Positions 1 to 10,789 of a stretch of 64,000 bases of DNA are shown here, one piece after another (position 1 is the first letter of the stretch; each line of letters begins with the position of its first letter). The position numbers and the translations under genes are program-made. The DNA is from Larix kaempferi (lineage: Eukaryota; Streptophyta; Pinopsida; Pinales; Pinaceae). Under the pieces are notes generated by a model. The model saw only the letters and a program-made list of their open reading frames with translations. It was not told where the DNA came from and ran no database searches. The stretch is taken from positions 29,708,001 to 29,772,000 of the forward strand of contig BSBM01000232.1 of NCBI GenBank assembly GCA_027924585.1, given 5' to 3'.

Positions 1-506
1 GCCATTGCAGATCCATTCCAGGAAAAAAAAAAATTCATTTTTTTTGCCATATCTTCTTTGTTTTCACTCCGTTTCCCTTGAAACTTCACAGACACCCCTG
101 CAATCCCATTCTGCATATTTCATTCCCGAGGACCCTATCCCAAATTCCACTTCCCGATGCCAGAAATTCCACATTTGTCTATTTTTAGGGTTTGCCATAA
201 CTTCTTCGATTTTCACCCAATCACCTTCAAATTTTGCCACACTATTCATTTCCTATTTCTGCCTCTTTGTCCCTCTCTGACAAATTTTCTCATTCTTTCA
301 CCCCGCTTCTAAAATCCCCATTTTCTGCTTCCCTGTCCATCGGAAAGTGTCCAAAACCTAGTCAAACCCCAATTACCCATCAAAGTTTTTCCCAAATCCA
401 AATTTTCTTTTACTAAAGAAGCTTCTTTTTTTGTTTTTCTACCCATTCACAATATAATTAAAAAAAAATCCTGGTTATGGTTGTCACCTGCGCAGGAACA
501 TAAATC
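1..506 (+). other. E1 leader, no gene
   Basis: Pyrimidine-rich sequence upstream of the gag start at 507, with repeated stretches of T and TC. I read it as the 5' untranslated leader of E1. Short open stretches exist on both strands, but none resembles a known protein. No primer-binding site is visible, which agrees with the 5' LTR lying outside the window. Confidence 0.5.
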
Positions 507-1430
507 ATGGATGAATAACTTGCTGCCCTCAAAACTGAACTCCAAGAGTTGGATGAAACATTTCTTAGCCTCCATCTTCAGCATTCGGCCATGAATAATA
601 AACGACAACCATAATCTTCTGCATCCACTGGGTTCCCTTCTTCCAATAATTTTCGTGGGCTGAAGCTTGATTTTCCTCACTTCAATGGTACTGATCCGAA
701 TGGATGGATATACCGGGCATAAAAATATTTTAGTCTGCATAATACTTTTGATGTACACAAAGTTCCACTTGCATCCTTTCATTTGGAACAGGAATCCATT
801 CAATGATACCATTGGTACATCAGAGCTCATGACGAGCCAAACTGGACAGATTTTTGCCAACTCCTTTTGCAACGATTTGGTCCTAGTGCTTTTGATGAAT
901 TCACAGGAGCACTCACTAAAATTCACCAAATTGGCACTGTGAGAGAGTATTAGACAGAATTTGAGAAACTGGCCAATCACACAGAAGGATTATCTGATGA
1001 ATTCTATAGGAGTTGTTATATCAGTGGTCTCAAGGATGAAATCCACTCAGAGGTTAAAATGTTCTGTCCCAACACAAAGATGGAAGTCCTAGGGTTGGCT
1101 AAGTTAGCGGAGGACAAGATCACATCCCAACAACGCTCCAAATCCACTTTTGTTCCATTCAGAAATATGGTTTCCCAATGACCTCCCATCACGCCATCTC
1201 CTCGACCAACTCCTATCAAGCATTTTTCTAAAGTTGAGATGCGTGCACGTAGAGAAAAGGGGCTTTGTTATAATTGTAATGAGAAATTCACTCTGGTACA
1301 TAGATGTGTTGAGAAAAAGCTCTATCTCTTGGATGTGGATTCTTCTCCTGGCTCTGAACTTGGTGAAGAAGCTCCAGATACAATAGATGTGCAGGTTGAC
1401 ATTCAACAGCCACCTGTTGACCCCCCGTCT
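507..1430 (+). pseudogene. E1 gag, broken
   Basis: Reading through stops and small shifts gives a Ty3 Gag. It contains LKLDFPHFNGTDPNGWIYRA, the capsid-domain start typical of chromoviruses, then a region ending near LAKLAEDKITSQQ, and a zinc knuckle (CYNCNEKF..HRC) near 1264-1308. The start ATG at 507 is inferred. At least four in-frame stops interrupt it, for example after the first few codons and near 952. Gag would form the particle around the element RNA; this copy cannot make a full protein. Confidence 0.75.
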
Positions 1431-1479
1431 CAGGATGACCACCCAGAGATATCTCTCCATGCTTTAGCCGGAGTCACCA

Positions 1480-2060
1480 CCCCACCAAAAATGCAGGTCA
1501 GGGGTTACTTCAAGAAGCTCCCTCTTACAATACTCATTGATTTTGGTAGCACTCATAACTTCATTAACCATCGGATTGCCAAATAGGATGATTGTTTTTT
1601 CCATCCTTGCTCCAACTTTGAAGTCATGATTACCAATGGGGGCACCTTACCTTGCAAGGGGAAGTGTCGCAATGTGCGTATCTCTATGTAATATTATAAC
1701 TTGCGATTTGACATGTTTTCCTTGGCCTTAGGCAGATGTGATGTGGTTTTGGGCACTCAATGGTTACACACACTTGGCCCCATCTTATGGGTTTTTGCTG
1801 AACTTTGGATGCAGTTTTCAGTCAATGGGAAAAAACACACATTTACGGTCTTACAACCAGGGTCTCTCCGCATCATCAATTCACATCACCTGGAAAATCT
1901 CCTTAAGAAGAATTCACATGGTGTCATCGCTTAGCTCCATTCCATTCAGATACACCCATCAATGGTCTCCACTACTCCTTTGGATCTACAACACATTTTG
2001 GATAGATATGCAGGTGTCTTTGCTGAACCAATGGGATTGTTTCCTTCAAGAGACCTTTCA
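1480..2060 (+). pseudogene. E1 protease and start of RT, broken
   Basis: The retropepsin signature reads IDFGSTHNFI near 1539-1568. The usual active site is D-S/T-G, so serine has become phenylalanine and the enzyme would be inactive. The later protease motif DVVLGTQWLHTLGPI is at about 1738-1785. The frame then reads LDRYAGVFAEPMGLFPSRD (near 1990-2055), the segment just before the RT domain. After it the RT core is missing and the sequence jumps to RNase H. Confidence 0.75.
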
Positions 2061-2665
2061 GTTAAGAATTTAGCCGCTTCTACATCTGAGAAGGAAATAA
2101 TGGATATTTTGCATGCAGTACAGAAGTGGCAGCCATACCTATTAGGGAATTATTTTTACATCACGACTGCTCACCAGACTCTGAATTATTTCTTGGAACA
2201 ATGAGTCTCCTCCCTAGCACAGCTAAAAAGGGTTAGCCAAATCATGGGCTATGCCTATGAGATCACTTACACGAAGGGTAAGGAAAATAAGGTGGCAGAT
2301 GCTCTTTCTCACTCAATTGATGACCAAGTTTCTCTTTCAACTATTTCTACGCATGTTCCAAATTGGGTGCAATCTATTCAACATGGCTATGTTAATGACT
2401 TCTCCTTATCTCAACTCATCCAACGGTTGGCCAAAAACCCTTCTACTGTACCGCATTACTCTGTGGATGGTACTTCCTTGAGATACAAGGGTCATCTCGT
2501 GCTTCCCCAGAGCACAGATATTCAACAGGCTGTCTTCTCTGAACTCCATGCTTCTCCATTGGCAGGTCACTCTGGGTTCCTCAAAACATATGAGTGGGCA
2601 CAGAGTAACTTCTTTTGGAAGAGAATGAAAAGGACAATTCAATAGATGGTGGTTGAATGTGATAC
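2061..2665 (+). pseudogene. E1 RNase H C-terminal half and integrase zinc-binding domain
   Basis: The frame resumes at EKEIMDILHAVQKWQPYLLG, which belongs to the C-terminal half of the Ty3 RNase H. It continues through YTKGKENKVADALSH and on to the integrase HHCC region (LHASPLAGHSGFLKTYEWAQ, about 2545-2605). A stop after HQTLNYFLEQ (2202-2204) and one after KRMKRTIQ break it. The junction near 2060-2078 marks a deletion of roughly a kilobase covering all RT catalytic motifs, estimated from the usual family length. Confidence 0.75.
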
Positions 2666-3283
2666 TTTCCAGCTCCTTTCGGGATTGCTTGAACCCTTTC
2701 CCATCCTACACTGATTTGGACAGATATTTCTATGGAATTCCTAGAGGGAAGACTGAAATTACCAATAAATGTTTGGAAACTTATATTCCTTGCTTCACCT
2801 TTGAACGAAAACCTCAGTGGGGGAAGTGGCTCCCTCTCGTTGAATGGTGGCACAATAATGCATCTAAAATGACTCCATATGAAACAATCTATGGTCAAGC
2901 ACCACCATTTATTCTTCCATACACCCTCAGCAGTACACCACTTCAGGAAATTGACATGGTTCTTCAAAACCGTGATCAAATTCTTCGCATTTTGCAGGAC
3001 AATATTCACATGGAAAGAATTCAAATGAAATAACAAGCCAATCAACACCATTATGAGTGCACTTTTCAAGCAGTTGATATGGTTTTTCTTCATCTAGAAC
3101 CTTCCAAGCAATCCTCCCTGACACTCAAAGGGCATCTTCTTCTCTCTCGATCTATCATAGAGGTATTAATTTAGTGGCACGGCATGCAACCAGAGGATGC
3201 TTCATGGGCACCACTCCTTCAGATTCAACATCAATTTCCACATCTAAAGCTTCGAGGACAAATATTTTTCTAGGGAGAGGGGG
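2666..3283 (+). pseudogene. E1 integrase remnants, C-terminal domain and polypurine tract
   Basis: The frame reads WTDISMEFLEGK, the start of the integrase core with the first catalytic Asp. It joins directly to TEITNKCLETYIPCF, which in the family starts at the catalytic Glu. The middle of the core, including the second Asp, is therefore deleted near 2750. The integrase C-terminal part follows (NASKMTPYETIYGQAPPF near 2860-2910). The tail ASWAPLLQIQHQFPHLKLRG near 3206-3250 looks like the end of a chromodomain. The polypurine tract is 3272-3283, directly before the LTR. Confidence 0.7.
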
Positions 3284-3623
3284 TGTTAGGAACCCGTGTC
3301 AACCCTTCTCTTTATTTTGTTAGTATATTGTTGTTGGACACATATTCTTTGTAAGTCGTCCCATAGTATTATATGTTCCATGGTATTGATCCATAGTTTG
3401 TATTAGCCCATAGTATTATATGTTCCATGGTATTGTTCCATAGTATTGGCGCATAGACTTAGTATATAAGTACGTGTTGAGGCCAATTAAGGTACCATGA
3501 ATTTATTTTTATTGAGCTTTATCAAAGGAGGTTTCCCCCTCGAAGTGGCCCACGATCAATAAAAATATTCTGTGATCTAATATATCGTGCATTTTATCAA
3601 CTAATTGTTGTAGGTTCCTCACA
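3284..3623 (+). repeat. E1 3' LTR, 340 bp
   Basis: It starts TGTTAGGAACC after a polypurine tract and ends GGTTCCTCACA. The two termini are near-perfect inverted repeats and obey the TG...CA rule. A TATA-like box (AGTATATAAG) lies near 3461-3471. The E2 protease frame begins right after 3623, which fixes the right boundary. The left LTR copy is outside the window. Confidence 0.85.
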
Positions 3624-3934
3624 TATTCCTCCGAAATTTGGTATGTTATTATCAAGATCTTGGGATTCAAAATTAAAGGGAACTTTACAGATGGATATGT
3701 CTTTTGCTACAATCCCACTTTTTGGAGAACAAAGAAAATTATATAGAGAAAAGAGACTTGCATATGTGGTAAGAAGTCAAGAAAAACCTGATAATCATCC
3801 AATTTATGCAGTAGATATTGATATAGGTTCTTCTATTTTATATAATGATTTTAACTTCGAAGAAAAACAACTAGTTCTTGAGAAACAAAAAGAAAAATAA
3901 GATTTTGCCAAAAAACAGGAAACCCTTAAACAAA
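3624..3934 (+). pseudogene. E2 protease C-terminal part
   Basis: Starts in frame right after the E1 LTR with PPKFGMLLSRSWDSKLKGT and goes on to MDMSFATIPLFGEQRKLY. The same block occurs in the intact E3 polyprotein (PKFGLLLSRSWAKKVGGT), so its place at the end of the retropepsin domain is clear. The active-site half lies on the other side of the E1 insertion, outside the window. A stop at 3898-3900 ends the open stretch in the linker before aRH. Confidence 0.8.
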
Positions 3935-4440
3935 AACAATGGGTTGAAGGAGTATGGACAATGCATTTGGATGGATCAATAAATAAAGAAGGGGCTGGTG
4001 CAGGTGTGTGGATAATATCTCCAGATTGAGAATTTATGGTATACTCTTTCAAGTTGAATTTTGAGTGTACAAATAATGTAGCTAAGTATGAAGCGTTGAT
4101 TTTTGGACTCAATGTGTTGAAATATTTAAAAGCAAACAAAATTGATGTATATGGAGACTCTGAGTTAGCAATTAATTAGATGAATGGAAGATATCAAACA
4201 AAGCATCCAAGGAGGAGAGAATAAAGAAATGAAGTTTGGGATATGCTTGGAAAATGTTTTAATGAACACAAACTTATGGTGGTTCCTATAATACAAAATA
4301 CAGTGGTAGATTCGTTGACTTCTGTTGCTAGTACTTTCAAAATTCCTAGTTTTTCAAACAAAAAGTATGAAATTGAAGTTGTCAATAGGCCTTATATTCC
4401 CGATAATTCAAAATATTGGTAATTTTTTGAAGATTATCTA
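3935..4440 (+). pseudogene. E2 archaeal-type RNase H (aRH), broken
   Basis: Reads MHLDGSINKEGAGAGVWIIS (first catalytic Asp, near 3961-4020), NNVAKYEALIFGLN, VYGDSELAIN and VVDSLTSVAS. This is the second RNase H that defines the Tat lineage of Ty3 elements. The Glu expected in the AEYEA motif is Lys here (AKYEA), and the last motif has VDS where E3 has ADS. Stops occur near 4027, 4179 and 4221. It lies before RT, the same side as in E3. Confidence 0.8.
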
Positions 4441-6190
4441 TAAATAAAAATATTGTTAGAAATGTCAGATGAATTTTCCAATACAGTTATTGATGGCGAA
4501 AATCAGAACATAGAAGATGTTGTAAAGGATGAGAATTTTACATTTGAAAATGAAAAACAAGAGAAGATTAAAGGTACAATTGGAGGAAAATAGATTATTC
4601 AACTCAAAAACAATTTTATTCCAAAGGGTCTTATACGTTAGAGAATTTTTTTGACAGAAATGATGTGGCAAAAAATGCAAAAGTATTACCCCTTGAAAAT
4701 GAAGTTCAAGATTGCAATTTTGGAACAAAAGAACAACCTAAAATGGTGAAACTTTCAAAAGCTCTGTCATCAAAAGAAAGAAGTAAGTATGTTGAATTAA
4801 TGAATTTTTTTTCATATGTCTTTGCATGGAGTTATGAAGATTTGAAAGAATTCGACACATATATTATTCAACAGACGATTCCCGTTAAGCCAAATGAGAA
4901 ACCTTTCAAGCAAAAACTTAGAAGAATAAACCCTATGTTACTCCTAGTGATTGAAAATGAAGTTAAAAAGAATTGATGCTAAAATGATTGTTTCTCTCAG
5001 ATTCTCAAAATGGGTAGCAAACTTAGTTCCTGTTAGAAAAAAGAATGGAGAAATAAGACTATGTGTTGATTTCAAGAATTTGAATAAATTATCTCTAAAA
5101 GATAATTACCCTTTGCCTAAGATAGATCATATATTATAGAAGGTTGTTGGAGCAGAAAGAATATCCATGATGGATGTTTTTTAAGGATATAATGATATTA
5201 AAGTCCACCCAGAAGATCAGGAAAAAACAACATTTACAACACCTTGGAGAACTTTCATGTATGCAAAAATTCCATTTGGATTGATGAATGTAGGAGAAAC
5301 ATTTCAAAGAGTAATGGATATTGCATTTGCTGAAGAAAAATACAAGTTTGTAGTAGTATATATGGATGATATCACGGTTTATTCAAATTTTGATAGAGAT
5401 CATTTAAAATGCCTTGAAAAAGTATTTTTGAAGTGCATAAAATTTTGTATATATTTAAATCCTAAAAAGTCCAACTTTGCCATGCAAGAAGGTAAATTAT
5501 TAGGCCATATAATATCCAAAGATCATATCAAAATTGATCCTGACAGGGTGACAACTATTCAGAAAATTGGAATACCAAGATGTAAAAAGGAGATTCAGTC
5601 TTTTATTGGGAGGGTAAGTTTTTTAAGAAGATTTGTTCCAAGTTTAGCAGAGATTTTGATGAATATTACAAATATGTTGAGTAAAAATAATGACATTAAG
5701 TGGACTATAGAAGCTAAGAAATATTTTAGTGATATCAAGAAAGCATTGACAGAAGCACCTATTTTAATCACCCCAGACTTTTCAAAAGATTTTATTATAT
5801 TCTCTTTTGATTCAGAACATACTATAGTTGGAGTATTATTACAGAAGAATCAAGAGAATGCTGAACAACCCTTTGCCTTTTTCAACAAGATTTTAAGAGA
5901 TGCAGAGTTAAAATATGAAATCATGGAAAAGCAAGTGTATGCATTAATTAAGTCATTAAAGGATTTCAGGGTCTATATTTTACATTCCCATACAGTTTCT
6001 TATGTCCCAACTAATGTTGTTAAAGATATTCTCACTCAACCAGATCCTGAAGGAAAAGAGCTAAGTGGATTGTTGTGCTATTGGAATATGATTTAGAAAT
6101 CAAACCTACAAATTTGATTAAAGGGAAGTGTTTGGCTAAGTTGATGACATAATAAAATTGCGATTCTTTGAACATAAATTTCATTTCTGA
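4441..6190 (+). pseudogene. E2 reverse transcriptase and RNase H, broken
   Basis: A linker (4441-4900) leads to RT. Visible RT motifs are NLVPVRKKNGEIRLCVDFKN (5020-5080), FTTPWRTFMYAKIPFGLMN, and the catalytic box YMDDI at 5359-5373. The connection and Ty3 RNase H follow (5690-6096: FIIFSFDSEHTIVGVLLQ, EKQVYALIKSLKDFRVYI), continuing in another frame to LIKGKCLAKLM near 6150. The longest open part is 5257-6096. Stops near 4973, 5137 and 5181 and a frameshift near 6090 make it a pseudogene. It once copied the element RNA into DNA. Confidence 0.85.
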
Positions 6191-6199
6191 TAGTTCAAT

Positions 6200-7503
6200 T
6201 GGTCAAATCCAAATTTACAGGTACTCAAGTATTTTTCTCTATCTCCGTGGTATAATGATATTGTTTATGTTTTACAGAATTTGCAAGCTCCTTTAGAATT
6301 AAGGAAAACTAGAGCAAGGTTTGTGAAGCTAAAGGAAAATTTTTTTTGTATTATGAATGATTATTTATATTGGAAAGATCCAGGAGGTATTGTATTAAAT
6401 TGTTTACTTGAAAATGAATCACAACAAACCATGAGAGAATTTCATCAGGGAGTGTGTGGAGATCATCATTCTTGGAAAGCAATAGTCAATAAAATTTTGG
6501 GAGCAGGTTTTTATTGGCCTACTATATTTTCCGATGTTTATAAAGAAGTTATAGACTATAGTTTGTCATGAATGCCAAATTTTTGATGTAAAAATGAAAC
6601 TTTTTCCTTTACCCTTAAAACCAATTTCAGTAGAGGCACCTTTTCAATAATGGGGACTGGATTTTATTGGAGAAATCAACCCAAATTCTTCTGGTCAACA
6701 TAAATGGATTTTGACTGCCACAAATTATTTCACAAAATGGATTGAAGCTATACCCACTAGGAATGACATAGATACAATTATCATTAATTTCCTGGAAGAT
6801 AATATTCTCTCTAGATTTGGATGTCCTAGGAGAATAGTGACAGATAATTCACAGGATTTCAAATAAAAAAGGTTGATAAGTTTCTGTCATAAATATCATA
6901 TCCATTTAAATCATTCAACTGCATATTATCCTCAGGGAAATGGCTTAGCTGAATCTTCAAACAAAATTTTGGTAAGAATTATTAAAAAATTATTGGAAGA
7001 AAATAAAGAGCATGGAACACCAAACTTAAATATGAATTATGGGCAGACAGGATAAGCACACAAAGAGCTATCGGTACATCAACATTTCAGCTGGTGTATG
7101 GAACAAAGGTTATTTTTCCAGTTTCCTTGGGTTTTCCAGTTATGAAATTGTTGCAGGAAGAGTAAGAAGAACATAATCACATACAAAGAAGGATCAATCA
7201 AATGATAGTACTCTACCAGATGAGAGAAAGGGCATATGACAAAGTTCAAGTACAACAAGAAAAAATGAAGAGAACATATGACAGGAAAATCAAAGAAAGA
7301 AATTTTCAGATAGATGATTTGGTTTTAAAGTGGGATGCTAGAAATGAAGAAAAACATGGGAAATTTGAACATTTATGGAAAGGCCCATATATTATTAATG
7401 CATATCAAGGAGACAATAGTTTCATATTGCAAGAAAAAAATGGGGAATTCATTGGAGGAGGTCCTATGAATGGAAGGTTCCTCAAACACTATCTTTCTTA
7501 AAA
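6200..7503 (+). pseudogene. E2 integrase, broken
   Basis: The zinc-binding domain spans 6281-6590 (FHQGVCGDHHSWKAIVNKIL, then CHEC after a frameshift). The core shows all three catalytic acids: LDFIGEINP (first Asp, about 6660), IVTDNSQDF (second Asp, about 6838) and GLAESSNKI (Glu, about 6945). The C-terminal domain (7202-7501) ends GGPMNGRFLKHYLS. There is no chromodomain, as expected for Tat/Athila-type elements. Stops near 6650, 6866 and 7164 break the frame. E3 keeps only the last motif, NGRFL, of this region. Confidence 0.85.
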
Positions 7504-8459
7504 AAACAAAAGAATTTTTTGTATATAAATTGTATATATTTATTTTATTGCATTCTACAAGTTTGAATTCAAAATATTTGAAGCCAATAGAGAAGAACGT
7601 AAGATTTAGATGTTGTCGTTTTTCTGACATTTGTATGTATGGATAAAAAGGAAAACGAAGAAGAAGTGATAGGTGGCACTCGTCTGCAAGGTTCTTTGCT
7701 ACGTCACTGGGAGGATAGCATCCCTAGTTGGAGCCAGTTGTTGACACAATTGTTTTTGGGTTTGTTGAAATAATTTTGAACGATATGATCAAAGGAGTGA
7801 GACCATTTATTTATAATTTGTTTCCACAAGACCAAGAGTTAATGAAAAAGGATGCTAAAGAAGGTAGGCATCAAGTCCCAAGAGGGGAGATCTCATGTGG
7901 TCGTGATGCTAAACCAAAATTGGATGAAAATAGGAGAATAAGGAGTTTCGCAGGGTTTCATAAAATCAATGAACCATATTGGACAGAGGAAAGATCTATA
8001 GTTGATAGGAGATCCACTCAGTGGAGGTGTAGGATATATAACGTTGATTGCGATTAGCGAAATGATCATTGGAATGTGATAAAGTGAGAAAAAAATCAAC
8101 GGTTGACGATCAACGGATGAAAGATAAACGAATGAGGTTGATTTCGCGCTGTGAAGTAGAATTGATGATGGAATTGGTGAGAGGTAGAGAAATTTTTACT
8201 GCCCTCCACACGTCAAGACAGGAGCATTTCGCTGGATGATGAGTGGTAAGGAAAAACTGCCATCCACATATTCAAAATTTCTTATGTCAGGTGTTATAAA
8301 AGGAAAAGGGCACGTGAAAGACAAGCCATTTGTCATTTCACACCTGACGACAGAGACATCTCGTGCAGAGCTGGAAGCCAAAGTAGAAGTCTTTTCTCCA
8401 AGTCACATACTACCAAGTAGGCTTCAATTTCCCGGAAGAAGACTAAATATTTTCTAGAA
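7504..8459 (+). other. E2 3' untranslated region and candidate 3' LTR start
   Basis: A block ending GGAGCCAG (7731-7737) matches the block just before the E3 3' LTR. In both elements TGTT follows within a base or two, so 7739 (TGTTGACACAATTG) is a candidate start of the E2 3' LTR. Similarity fades quickly inside. Short open stretches at 7728-8057 and 8236-8457 have no recognisable domain. No clear polypurine tract is adjacent. If 7739 is right, the giant extra ORF lies within the LTR; otherwise it lies between pol and the LTR. Confidence 0.45.
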
Positions 8460-9408
8460 ATGGAAAAACAAAGTGAATTGGTGTTTCAAAGTAAAGAATT
8501 TTACAAATTAGAATAAATTTTTGAAGAGCTCTAGAGATAGAGATATTTTTGACACAATTCTATCCACTAGTTCGGTTAGTGAAATTAAAAACAAGTTGAA
8601 GAATTTGGAAATACAAGGGATAGATTTACATAATTTTCACAAGTCTTGTTTTTATCATTTTTGTCATGAGCAAACCCTAAACTTCCTAGATTTTGTTTGC
8701 TAGTGTGCGATGAACTATTCCCAATATGAGAGGGTTATTATGGATTCTGGAAGATCAAAAATCCTTTGTCAGATCAATTCTTCAGTCATTAGAGAGTTGT
8801 TAGAGGTCCCATAGTAATTTTCTCAGAACCCCAAAAATTTTGTAAAAGAAAACCTAATTGATCTCTACAGACATTCTGCAGTTGAAATTAAACAAACCTT
8901 TTTGTCGAAAAGGCTTAAACCTGATACCTCAATTGATTACTTAACTTTCCCTTTGTACATTACCCTGTTTAATGAAGATTCCCATTTTGTCTTTTCATTA
9001 CTGAGTTAGTGTTTAGGGTTAGATAATGACAAGGTTGTCCCCGAGGTCATGTTGAGTTTGTTGTTTAGGTTAATTTTACACCCTTTTGAGTCTGAATCCA
9101 GTCAGTATTCTTGCCTTAAATTTGATGTATTCTTAGGTGAAAATATCCATGTTCAGCTAGTGAATTTCCACAAAACGAAACATTTTGGATTTCAGTCCTA
9201 CTTGATGATGTTTTTGTATTCTAATGAAGAAAGTTTACAGTTTCCTGAAGCAATATTTACATTTGAGATAAAAAATGTATTTAATTATATGAATCTCATA
9301 ATGTCAAAAGTATACACAATTTTTTTTCAGGAAAAGCTACCCAGAGTTTTGCCTCAGATGAAGTATATGCTGCAATTCAGTTCAGAGAAGAAAGTCGGTG
9401 ATTGGTTC
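8460..9408 (+). pseudogene. E2 giant extra ORF, segment 1
   Basis: Starts MEKQSELVFQSKEFYKLE at 8460, passes stops near 8512-8536, and continues with IQGIDLHNFHKSCFYHFCHE, RELLEVP, and, from 9049, a long open run ending KKVGDWF at the E3 insertion point. It is mostly helical and globular by composition, with no motif I can name. I believe it is a retrotransposon-associated ORF, not gag or pol. The frame resumes after E3 at 18941 (LWKEDIITRLYGFV), so the interruption came after the ORF existed. Confidence 0.6.
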
Positions 9409-9751
9409 TGTTAAGTCAGTAAATTTTTCTGCATTTTTAGTTATTCTCTCCAAATTTTGGTTTGTTTTTTGAGTCTACCTTAGTTGATTTTTGGTTTTCA
9501 GTTTTGGTTTTTGTCTTCTTAGAAACCTTATGAGTGATTGAATAAAGTTTTAAGCCCAGTCCTTTTCAGATTTCATTTGATTTTGGTGACTTTTTATATT
9601 GAAAAGGGGGTCAATGAGAGTCATATGTTCAAAGGAAGAATCATCAATGACTTTAGAGAATGGTTAAATTATTTCCTAAACCAAATAGCTGCCAGAATCT
9701 CCGAAAAATTAGCAGAAATTGAAAAAACTGCTAAATTTTGGCATAGCAGTT

Positions 9752-9800
9752 ATTCCTGTAGCGCTGGGCAAAATTTTAACACAGAGCGCGCTACAGGAAT
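9752..9800 (+). promoter_or_regulatory. Hairpin 1 in the E3 LTR
   Basis: Perfect 13-bp inverted repeat: ATTCCTGTAGCGC at 9752-9764 pairs with 9788-9800, with a 23-base loop. The base of the right arm is followed by ATATCG. A paralogous hairpin at 11057-11104 differs by a paired change. The 3' LTR holds the same structure at 16576-16624. Its function is unknown. Confidence 0.8.
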
Positions 9801-10283
9801 ATCGTGGCCTGAATTTTTTGTCAATTTTTGATCTGATTTTAATCATGATGCAGAGTGAGACTGTCTAATCATATAGTGTGAGTGCTTTAACACGTATTTG
9901 CAGCATTTTGAACATGATTTTAGTTGGTGTTAATCACGAAGAGAAAAGAAGGGCATCATTGCATGGTATGCGGGTTCAGTTGCACAGAAATCAGCCAATT
10001 CCGGTTTAGCTGTCAGTTTTCTCTTGTTACACGCATCACTGCAGGAGAGGTAGTGTTTGTGAAAGAGAGTTCACTATTAAACGGTGGATTGTGTTGCTGT
10101 GGAAAGGAAACAGGTGTGTTCTGGCGCTAGCGAAAATTAGGGCTTCCTCATTCCAGCGTTAACAGCTAAATTGAAGATCGTGGGACATCTGTACAACGGG
10201 GCTGACTCATCTGGCACTTTGGATCATGATTTCCAACAATCATAAAGGAACTATTTATAGGTTCTTCTAATGGAGCAGTCGAG

Positions 10284-10736
10284 ATGAAGTTAGGACCTCA
10301 GGATGCTAACTTCCAATTTGACAATGACAGACATACAATATCCCCAAAGCAGTGCAAACTGCCAGAAATTCAAATTTATTCTGAAAGTACAGCAAATAGC
10401 CCTTTATGGGTATCTCCAGAGCAACTTGATCTGGCCAATGTGCATTTACAGCAGTCCAATAGCTCAGAATCAGTATGTACATCAGATACAGGCTCTGATC
10501 TGTTTAGCAAGCGTGATTTCATACACAGATTGAGGGAACAGCTGAAAAGAAGAGATGAAATGATAATGGAGATGCAAGTTCAGATTACTGATCAGCTGCA
10601 AATCATAAATAATCAAATTTCACACATGACAAATTTACAGTCACAGCTTGATGCAGCAAACAGGGAGTCTGCTAGTTGGTACAGGTGTTACACAGAAGGG
10701 TCTGTTAATTTGTGCAAGTGGTTTAAATATCACTGA
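10284..10736 (+). CDS. 150-codon ORF inside the E3 LTR, coiled coil
   Basis: Open from ATG 10284 to the stop at 10736. Residues about 75-130 form a probable coiled coil: LREQLKRRDEMIMEMQVQ, then QLQIINNQISHMTNLQSQLD with leucine/isoleucine spacing of seven. The N-terminal half is polar and probably disordered. I do not recognise the protein. The copy in the 3' LTR (17108-17560) encodes the same 150 residues. It lies between the two paralogous hairpins. It may be the leftover of an extra ORF that became part of the LTR; expression is unproven. Confidence 0.4.
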   Translation: MKLGPQDANFQFDNDRHTISPKQCKLPEIQIYSESTANSPLWVSPEQLDLANVHLQQSNSSESVCTSDTGSDLFSKRDFIHRLREQLKRRDEMIMEMQVQITDQLQIINNQISHMTNLQSQLDAANRESASWYRCYTEGSVNLCKWFKYH

Positions 10737-10789
10737 AAATTGTTATAACCTGCAAAATTACTTGCTCAGAAACAGCTTATAAAATATTT

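Larger units (their letters stand above)
1..3623 (+). mobile_element. E1: Reina-like Ty3 chromovirus, 3' portion, defective
   Basis: Gag, protease, RNase H tail, integrase pieces and a short 3' LTR follow in Ty3 order. The gag zinc knuckle (CYNCNEKF..HRC) and the 340-bp LTR suggest the Reina group of chromoviruses. The 5' LTR lies left of the window. Two internal deletions removed the RT core and the integrase core, and stops are scattered through the rest, so the copy cannot move by itself. It sits in the protease region of E2: E2 protease sequence starts immediately after the LTR end. The expected partner of the flanking bases TATTC (3624-3628) is outside the window. Confidence 0.8.

Noticed and set aside
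5-280. 91-codon ORF at the left edge
   Set aside because: Low-complexity pyrimidine-rich leader, overlapped by an equally good ORF on the other strand.
9538-10130. Further short ORFs in the E3 LTR (97 and 68 codons), also in the other LTR
   Set aside because: Their conservation only reflects LTR identity. The first overlaps hairpin 1, and neither has a recognisable feature.
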